From assembly GCA_030765605.1 (NCBI GenBank), contig JAVCCG010000104.1:1-26877 (forward strand): DNA of 26,877 nucleotides, read 5' to 3'. Positions within the stretch are counted from its first letter, which is position 1. Each line of letters starts with the position of its first letter. The position numbers and the translations under genes are program-made. This DNA comes from Candidatus Alcyoniella australis. GTDB taxonomy: Bacteria; Lernaellota; Lernaellaia; JAVCCG01; Alcyoniellaceae. Shown here in pieces: positions 22,085-26,877 of the stretch. The notes below the pieces were generated by a model. The model made no database searches. It was not told the origin of the DNA and worked only from the letters and a program-made list of their open reading frames with translations.

Positions 22085-23245
22085 TCAGGCGTCTTTTTCC
22101 CGGCGCATGTTCTCAATGAAACGCGCGAACAGGTAGGACGGGTCGTGGGGGCCGGGGGAGGCCTCGGGGTGGTATTGCACTGAGAACACCGGACGTCCGG
22201 TGAGCTGCATGCCCTCGACCGTCTGGTCGTTGAGGTTGACGTGGGTCAGCTCGGCCAGCCCCTGCAAGCTCTCCACGTCCACGGCGAACCCGTGATTCTG
22301 GGCGGTGATCTCGACCTTATTAGTGGTCAGGTCCATTACCGGGTGGTTGCCGCCGTGATGGCCGAACTTGAGCTTGTAGGTCTTGCCGCCCAAAGCCAGC
22401 CCGAGAATCTGGTGGCCCAGGCAGATGCCGAACAGCGGGATGCCGGCCTCGATAAAACGTCGCACGGCCTGGGCCGCATAAGGCACGGCCGACGGGTCGC
22501 CCGGGCCGTTGGAGAGGAAAATTCCGTCGGGCTCCATGGCCAGGACGCGCTCGGCGTCAAAAGCGGCGGGCACCACGGTCAGCTCGCAGCCCGCGGCGGT
22601 CAACAGGCGCAGAATGTTGAACTTGATGCCGAAATCGTAGGCCACGACCTTATAGGTACGTTTGAACTGCGGTTCGTTGGCCACGCCGCGTGGGTAATTC
22701 TCGTAGCTGCGGGCGATGCTCCAGTCGCCCTGGTTCCACATGTAGGGCGAGCGGCAGGTGACTCCCTGGACCAGATCGACGCCCTCGATGGTCGGCGCGT
22801 CGTGGGCCTTTTTCACCAGGCTCTGCGCGTCAGGGTCGATGCTCGAGACCACGCCGGTCTGGGCGCCGCAATCGCGGATGTGCCTGGTCAGCGCTCGGGT
22901 GTCGATGCCCTCGATGCCCACGATTCCGTGCTGGACTAGGTAGTCTCCCAGGCTGCCGCGGTTGCGCCAACTGGAGGGATGGGTCGAGGCCTCGCGCACG
23001 ATCAGCGCCTGCACCTGGGGCGTGGTTGATTCGACGTCCTCGGAGTTGATCCCGTAATTGCCGATCAAGGGGTAGGTCATGCAGACCATCTGTCCGGCGT
23101 AGCTGGGGTCGGTGAGGATCTCTTGGTAGCCGGTCATGCTGGTGTTGAACACCACCTCGCCCACGGCCTCGCCCCGGGCGCCGAAGGCTGTGCCCTGGAA
23201 GATCCGGCCGTCGGCCAGAGCCAGAATTGCCTTGCCATTACCCAT
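22085..23245 (-). CDS. carA: Carbamoyl-phosphate synthase small subunit CarA
   Basis: The glutaminase subunit that feeds ammonia to CarB for carbamoyl phosphate, used in pyrimidine and arginine synthesis. The N-terminal domain carries [21 protein letters not shown], and the class I glutamine amidotransferase domain holds the triad Cys275 (GICLGHQ), His359 and Glu361 ([10 protein letters not shown]). All catalytic residues are intact and the 386-residue length is normal. The frame runs on to 23308, but ATG 23245 is chosen because the family starts at this point and the extension has no similarity to it. carB is not in the window; a thioredoxin gene follows instead. Confidence 0.96.
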   Translation of the reverse strand: MGNGKAILALADGRIFQGTAFGARGEAVGEVVFNTSMTGYQEILTDPSYAGQMVCMTYPLIGNYGINSEDVESTTPQVQALIVREASTHPSSWRNRGSLGDYLVQHGIVGIEGIDTRALTRHIRDCGAQTGVVSSIDPDAQSLVKKAHDAPTIEGVDLVQGVTCRSPYMWNQGDWSIARSYENYPRGVANEPQFKRTYKVVAYDFGIKFNILRLLTAAGCELTVVPAAFDAERVLAMEPDGIFLSNGPGDPSAVPYAAQAVRRFIEAGIPLFGICLGHQILGLALGGKTYKLKFGHHGGNHPVMDLTTNKVEITAQNHGFAVDVESLQGLAELTHVNLNDQTVEGMQLTGRPVFSVQYHPEASPGPHDPSYLFARFIENMRREKDA

Positions 23246-23279
23246 TTGACCGTGATCATCCACTGTTGATGTTCGGCGC

Positions 23280-23308
23280 AACTTATGCGAGCCCTCGGGC
23301 GCTGTCAA
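23280..23308 (-). promoter_or_regulatory. Promoter candidate of carA
   Basis: A perfect TTGACA on the minus strand (23308-23303) is followed after 17 bp by TAAGTT (23285-23280), a poor -10 box. The predicted start near 23273 lies about 28 nt before the ATG at 23245, which also argues against starts further upstream. Confidence 0.4.
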
Positions 23309-23336
23309 GACGGCTCGACAAATCGGGAAAGCCCCG

Positions 23337-23356
23337 GACGACCCTTGCGGGCCGTC
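23337..23356 (-). repeat. GNRA-capped 8-bp hairpin between hsp20 and carA
   Basis: Read on the minus strand, positions 23356-23337 fold into an 8-bp stem (one G-U pair) closed by a GCAA tetraloop. It lies after the hsp20 stop and before the carA promoter. No U-tract follows, so it is not a standard terminator; it may protect or end the hsp20 message. Confidence 0.4.
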
Positions 23357-23429
23357 GCGGGGTAGGGGGCTTATCTAGGCGGATTGGCTGGGGACCCTTG
23401 ATAAAATCCCCGGTTGGTTCGAACATTCC

Positions 23430-23861
23430 TTAGCTGACTTTGACCTCGATCGATCGCGGCTTGGCTTTTTCGCTTATCGGCAGGGTCAAGCTCAGCAAAC
23501 CGTTGTGAACCTCGGCCGTGATCTTATCGCGGTCGACGCTCTGGGGGAGCACGAACCGGCGCTCGAATTTACCGTAGGAACGTTCCGAGCAGTAACAGTT
23601 CTGTTCGTTGCTCTGCGACTCGCCGGTTTTCTCGCCGCTGATGGTCAGGATGTCGTTCTCAACGCTGATCTCGATTTCCTCTTTGGTCAGGCCGGGCACC
23701 TCGGATGTGAGCACGATCTCGTGCTCGCTGTGATGGATGTCGGTGGGCAGCAAGGAGCTGCCGTTGCTCAGAGGTCCGGAGAGGAACGGATCGCCAAGCA
23801 GGCTCGAAAGAGTCCTGGCGGGCCAGTCCAGGTCGTTATTATTCCATCTGATGATTGACAT
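23430..23861 (-). CDS. hsp20: Small heat-shock protein, Hsp20/alpha-crystallin family
   Basis: An ATP-independent holdase that binds unfolding proteins as oligomers. The alpha-crystallin domain spans about 40-135 with the hallmarks VPGLTKEEIEI, the SERSYGKFERRF segment and AEVHNGLLSLTLP (the A-x-x-x-N-G-x-L motif). The C-terminal IEV is the I-x-I/V tail used in oligomer assembly. Two cysteines in NCYCSE (near 88-90) are unusual for bacterial Hsp20 and could be redox-sensitive. ATG 23861 is preferred to GTG 23870 because AGGAGG lies 8 nt upstream. A sigma70-type promoter is present; I saw no CIRCE element and no clear RpoH-type site. Confidence 0.93.
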   Translation of the reverse strand: MSIIRWNNNDLDWPARTLSSLLGDPFLSGPLSNGSSLLPTDIHHSEHEIVLTSEVPGLTKEEIEISVENDILTISGEKTGESQSNEQNCYCSERSYGKFERRFVLPQSVDRDKITAEVHNGLLSLTLPISEKAKPRSIEVKVS

Positions 23862-23908
23862 TATTTTCACCTCCTCGGTCTTTTAGTTTGGTCTATCCTG
23901 CTGATGGA

Positions 23909-23936
23909 AACATAGTTACGAACTACCCATTGTCAA
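23909..23936 (-). promoter_or_regulatory. Sigma70-type promoter of hsp20
   Basis: A perfect TTGACA on the minus strand (23936-23931) and TATGTT (23914-23909) are separated by 16 bp. The predicted start near 23902 gives a leader of about 40 nt ending in the AGGAGG ribosome site. Confidence 0.55.
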
Positions 23937-24128
23937 GGGTTCGGACGAACCTGGGGTGAACGTGGATCTTTTCGTTTTTGGTAGCTGTCTTACAGATTGT
24001 GAGTCGCGGATGTGCAAATTCTTTAAAGCCAAGAGTCGGTGATCGTTGCGGCCCGGGACGACTTGAAGATTGAGGCGCCATTATGAGCGGAAGTGCCTAC
24101 CATTGTGTGATAACAAGGACTTTATTCC

Positions 24129-24158
24129 TTGACACGCGCGAGTCCCAGGCCGTACACT
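24129..24158 (+). promoter_or_regulatory. Promoter candidate with perfect -35
   Basis: TTGACA (24129-24134) and TACACT (24153-24158; 4 of 6) are 18 bp apart. The predicted start near 24165 lies just ahead of the hairpin at 24176-24194. Confidence 0.4.
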
Positions 24159-24175
24159 TCGATTGTTGTTATTTT

Positions 24176-24198
24176 CGCTCATCGCGTATGAGCGTTTT
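24176..24198 (+). terminator. Terminator-like hairpin
   Basis: CGCTCAT (24176-24182), loop CGCGT, ATGAGCG (24188-24194) form a perfect 7-bp stem followed by TTTTGTATTATT. The strand orientation is rightward only, since the other side is A-rich. No rightward gene lies upstream of it, so it may end a short unannotated RNA or serve as a leader attenuator for the gene at 24349. Confidence 0.5.
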
Positions 24199-24348
24199 GT
24201 ATTATTGGTAGCCAACCTGGGGTTGTAAAAATCGGAACCAACCGGGGCCGGAACAGAGTTATAGTGGACGCCTATTCTGACGAGCCTTCCCGAAGAATTG
24301 CTGATGAAGGTGTTGTCCGAATTGCATATTACCGGAGGTGTAAGACCG

Positions 24349-25041
24349 GTGCATTCTGAGCGGGTCCGCTGGCGCGTTGTTGTTCGCCCGGCCTCGATTC
24401 TGGCGCTGGTCGCCGTGTTTGCGGTCCTCGGCCTTGCCCTGGGACCCACGGCGATGGCTCAGAACGAGGACGAGCAGGAGGGATCCGGCGAGACGACCGG
24501 CAGCCCTCAAGTACAAACCAGAGTAACCGTCACCAGGGTGACCAACCAGCAGCTGTTGGCCTTCGAGGACGAGCTGGACGACCTGCGCGACCAGATCTTC
24601 GATGCCAAAGCCCGACTGCTGCAGTTGCGCGACCAGGTGATGTACGGTTCGTTGGCGATCATCCAGATCCAGCTGACCCATACCCAAGAGGTCAGCTCTG
24701 CGTTCGCCCTGCAGAACATCCGCTATACCCTCGACGGTTTCGAGGTGTTTAACAAAAGCAACACCGACGGCGAGCTGGACAAGCTCAAGGATACCATGGT
24801 TTACGAGGGAGCCGTGCTGCCCGGCGAGCATTTGCTGACCATCGACCTGGTATTCCAAGGCCGCGGCTACGGCGTTTTCAGCTACATGAACGATTACCTG
24901 TTTAAGGTCAAAAGCCGCTACAGCTTCAGCGTGGACGAAGACAAGCCGGTTGTGTTGGCAATCACCTCCTACGACAAGGGAGGCACGCTGAGCACCCTTA
25001 AAAGCCGCCTGCGGGTGGACGTAAAGAAGCTCGCGGAATAA
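24349..25041 (+). CDS. Secreted coiled-coil protein of unknown function
   Basis: A 230-residue exported protein. The Sec signal peptide ends AMA-Q (cleavage near 37/38), followed by an acidic linker, a coiled coil (about 64-95, LLAFEDELDDLRDQIFDAKARL) and a beta-rich C-terminal domain containing YTLDGFEVF, LPGEHLLTIDLVFQGRGYGVFSYM and FKVKSRYSFSV. I recall deltaproteobacterial/myxobacterial proteins with this beta region, often misannotated as dihydrolipoamide acetyltransferase and placed beside TPR genes. It has no lipoyl motif. The frame extends to TTG 24298 and ATG 24304; GTG 24349 is preferred because GGAGGTG (24334-24340) precedes it and the signal peptide then has a normal length. It ends 3 nt before the TPR gene. 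Confidence 0.75.
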   Translation: MHSERVRWRVVVRPASILALVAVFAVLGLALGPTAMAQNEDEQEGSGETTGSPQVQTRVTVTRVTNQQLLAFEDELDDLRDQIFDAKARLLQLRDQVMYGSLAIIQIQLTHTQEVSSAFALQNIRYTLDGFEVFNKSNTDGELDKLKDTMVYEGAVLPGEHLLTIDLVFQGRGYGVFSYMNDYLFKVKSRYSFSVDEDKPVVLAITSYDKGGTLSTLKSRLRVDVKKLAE

Positions 25042-25044
25042 TCG

Positions 25045-26877
25045 ATGAACAGGGCGCCGCTCGTCTCGACTCTGATATTGGGCTTGGTGCTGCTCGCGGC
25101 CGCTCCGGCGTTTTGCCAGGAGCAGAGTTCGGAGCGGGTGCTGATCTCCGATTTCGATCTTGAGATCGTCAAGCTGCGCTCGGCCGTGGCCAACCTGGAG
25201 ACGCGTCTGTACCCGCTACAGCAGAACCTCGATACCGAGGTCGAGCAGCGCGACCTGATCGTGCTGCGCCAACGTTTCGTCGAGGGCAAAGAGTTCTTTT
25301 TCAAGACAGGCGATTACAAGCAGGCCGCCGAGGTGATGTTCGGCATCTGCAACCACCGCCTGTCCAACAAGCTGAACAGCTACGACGAAGCGCTCTACAT
25401 TCTGGGCGAGGCGCTGTACCAGATCGGCCGTTACAACAGCAGCCAGCTGTACCTCAACCGGCTGGTCGACGATCTTGGTCTGCAAAATCCGTTCGCCGTT
25501 CCCGCGCTGCTGCGTCTGATCGAGGTCGACCTCGCCCTGCGCGACTATGTCTCGGCCGACCTGCATTACACCAGCCTGCTCAGCGCCTCGACCGAAGAGG
25601 ACGACGGCGGTCTGGGCCTGTACCTGATCGCCAAGGGCCACTACCAGCAGAACGACCTGGAGACCAGCCTGGAAGTGCTCAGCCGGATTCGTCCCGAGCA
25701 GAAGTACTGGGCCGAGGCGCAGTACTTCATCGGCGTGGCCAAGCTCAAGAAGTCGGGAGTCGACGAGGCGACCCTTCATTTCGAATCGTTGATGACCGCG
25801 ATCCAGGGCGACCCGGCGGGCAAAGAGAAAGTGCTCTCCGAGGCCGGAATGGCCCTGGGCCGCATCTACTACAAGCGCGGCGAGTTCGGCCGGGCCGTGC
25901 AGTTCTACGGCATGGTCGCTGAAAATTCCGACAACTACCGCCGGGCGCAGTACGAGACGATGTGGGTCTACGTTACGCGCAACGACTCGATCCTGGCCCA
26001 GTTGACCTCCGAACGCAGCAAGCAGGCCGAGATCCAGGCGATGTACGACGTGGTCTACGCCTCGATGCTCAACCTGCCGCCCAAGACCGACCTGGGCCAA
26101 TACGAGGAGCAGCTTGGCGAGTTCGACGTCGAGATCCAGGCGATGGACCGCGTGTTCGACGAGATCGAGCGCAGCCTGGTACGGCTTGAGGGCGAGGCGC
26201 TGCAGAGCTTCAGCGCGGTGATCGCCTCGGACCCGCACAGCCCGCTGATTCCCGAGGCCGAGCTGCTGATCGGCGACGTCTACGCCCAGGTCGAGGATTT
26301 CCAAGGGGCCGAAGATTGGTACCGCAGCCTGCAGCAGAAATACCGCCAGCTCGGCGCCGAGCTGCGCCAGGGCCGTACGGCTCTGTCCAACGACGCGGAC
26401 CGCATCGAGCTCGTGGAGTACGGCCGGGGCTACGATCAGATCCCCCCCGACGCGGTGCAGCAGCTCAGCGTGATCCCGGTCGACGCTGCGGTCTGGGTCT
26501 CGCGCGATCCCCGCGTGCGGCGGCTGTACGACGCCGCCAAAATGATCAACGTGCTGCGCTCCGACCTCGAGGAGGCCCGCGAGCTGACCCTCGATATCCG
26601 TGAGCAGATCGACGTCCTGCAAAGCGGTGAATTGTTCCCGATCCTCACCGTCACCCGCGATCGTCTGAGTACGATCGAGGAAGAATGCCGCAAGGGCCTG
26701 ACTCGCGCCGGAGTGCTGCGCGCCTCGATCGACCGGCTGCGTGATCCGGTCGAGCGCTCGCGGCTGCTGGGCGAGATCAGCCTCGAGGAGAGCCACCTGA
26801 GCGATATGCTGAGCCAGACCGCGATCTTGCAGACCTCGGTTGAGGGCAAGAAAGAACAGATCCTTGCCGAGTACCGC
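25045..26877 (+). CDS. Secreted TPR-repeat protein, 3' end cut by window edge
   Basis: The frame is open for 611 codons from ATG 25045 to the end of the window with no stop. A signal peptide (about 1-24, ending near APAFC-Q) is followed by a short coiled coil (about 37-62) and then many helical TPR-like units. Examples are FVEGKEFFFKTGDYKQAAEV near 75-94, ALYILGEALYQIGRYNSSQLYL near 113-134, MALGRIYYKRGEFGRAVQFY near 270-289, and a later unit around ELLIGDVYAQVEDFQGAEDWY. From about 490 onward the helices become longer and charged. Such proteins act as extracytoplasmic scaffolds. Its operon partner is the secreted coiled-coil protein just upstream. An opposite-strand frame of more than 500 codons here is a GC-bias shadow. 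Confidence 0.8.
   Translation, partial: MNRAPLVSTLILGLVLLAAAPAFCQEQSSERVLISDFDLEIVKLRSAVANLETRLYPLQQNLDTEVEQRDLIVLRQRFVEGKEFFFKTGDYKQAAEVMFGICNHRLSNKLNSYDEALYILGEALYQIGRYNSSQLYLNRLVDDLGLQNPFAVPALLRLIEVDLALRDYVSADLHYTSLLSASTEEDDGGLGLYLIAKGHYQQNDLETSLEVLSRIRPEQKYWAEAQYFIGVAKLKKSGVDEATLHFESLMTAIQGDPAGKEKVLSEAGMALGRIYYKRGEFGRAVQFYGMVAENSDNYRRAQYETMWVYVTRNDSILAQLTSERSKQAEIQAMYDVVYASMLNLPPKTDLGQYEEQLGEFDVEIQAMDRVFDEIERSLVRLEGEALQSFSAVIASDPHSPLIPEAELLIGDVYAQVEDFQGAEDWYRSLQQKYRQLGAELRQGRTALSNDADRIELVEYGRGYDQIPPDAVQQLSVIPVDAAVWVSRDPRVRRLYDAAKMINVLRSDLEEARELTLDIREQIDVLQSGELFPILTVTRDRLSTIEEECRKGLTRAGVLRASIDRLRDPVERSRLLGEISLEESHLSDMLSQTAILQTSVEGKKEQILAEYR

Larger units (their letters stand above)
23937..24297. 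other. Intergenic region between hsp20 and the secreted coiled-coil gene
   Basis: No gene is seen. On the plus strand it contains a 6-bp hairpin CAAGGA/TCCTTG (24114-24131), a TTGACA box (24129-24134) and a terminator-like hairpin (24176-24198). TATAGT at 24260-24265 could be the -10 box of the downstream gene but has no good -35. I recognise no riboswitch family. Confidence 0.5.

Noticed and set aside
23390-23411. GGGGA/TCCCC hairpin downstream of hsp20 as a terminator
   Set aside because: Only 5 bp with a 12-nt loop and no following T-run on the minus strand.
24298-24348. Longer N-terminus of the secreted coiled-coil protein from TTG 24298 or ATG 24304
   Set aside because: Weak ribosome site, and the signal peptide would be abnormally long; GGAGGTG favours GTG 24349.
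25216-26796. A 526-codon minus-strand frame at the right edge
   Set aside because: It is antisense to the TPR gene, which continues the preceding operon and shows a signal peptide and repeat pattern; the antisense product lacks any domain.

Overview
This GC-rich 26.9-kb window carries compact, ordinary chromosomal genes and shows no rRNA, tRNA, insertion sequence, phage module or CRISPR array. The envelope genes (PlsB, MurA, MreC/MreD, a lipobox-bearing secreted hydrolase, a cardiolipin-synthase-like enzyme) point to a rod-shaped Gram-negative bacterium. The last two genes have features I associate with deltaproteobacterial or myxobacterial proteins, so I infer a Deltaproteobacteria/Myxococcota-like lineage. 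That placement is inference from remembered families, not a measured phylogeny.

Layout. (1) 1-483: non-coding left edge with a perfect 26-bp inverted repeat and several perfect hairpins. (2) 484-3880, minus: a LexA/CI-like XRE-S24 repressor followed by plsB. (3) 3881-4234: AT-rich control region with divergent sigma70-type promoters, a palindrome lying over one -10 box, and a terminator hairpin about 200 nt downstream of that promoter. (4) 4235-5031, plus: two overlapping genes of unknown function. (5) 5019-7208, minus: a lipoprotein GH36 alpha-galactosidase-like enzyme. (6) 7339-11091, plus: a polytopic membrane protein, a phospholipase-D/cardiolipin-synthase-like enzyme and a membrane-anchored SGNH hydrolase. 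(7) 16534-11095, minus: a six-gene run with mostly 0-4 bp junctions: TAM41-like nucleotidyltransferase, YhaM-like OB/HD nuclease, HAD phosphatase, YbjN-like secreted protein, prmC, murA. (8) 16704-18202, plus: mreC-mreD. (9) 23245-18199, minus: carA, a thioredoxin-like protein, then a radical SAM/SPASM protein, a B12-type radical SAM protein and a GT2 glycosyltransferase. (10) 23861-23430, minus: an Hsp20 chaperone. (11) 24349 to the right edge, plus: a secreted coiled-coil protein and a large TPR protein cut by the window end.

Common themes are envelope building (phospholipid acyl transfer, a possible CDP-diacylglycerol synthase, cardiolipin synthesis, peptidoglycan precursor synthesis, rod-shape scaffold) and a few housekeeping enzymes. 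The parts least explained by known families are the repressor-controlled switch at 3881-4234 with its short terminated transcript and orphan gene pair, the radical-SAM/glycosyltransferase cassette, and the TAM41-like protein. Starts were moved from the longest open frame to an internal codon wherever a Shine-Dalgarno sequence, signal peptide, promoter or stop-start overlap supported it.
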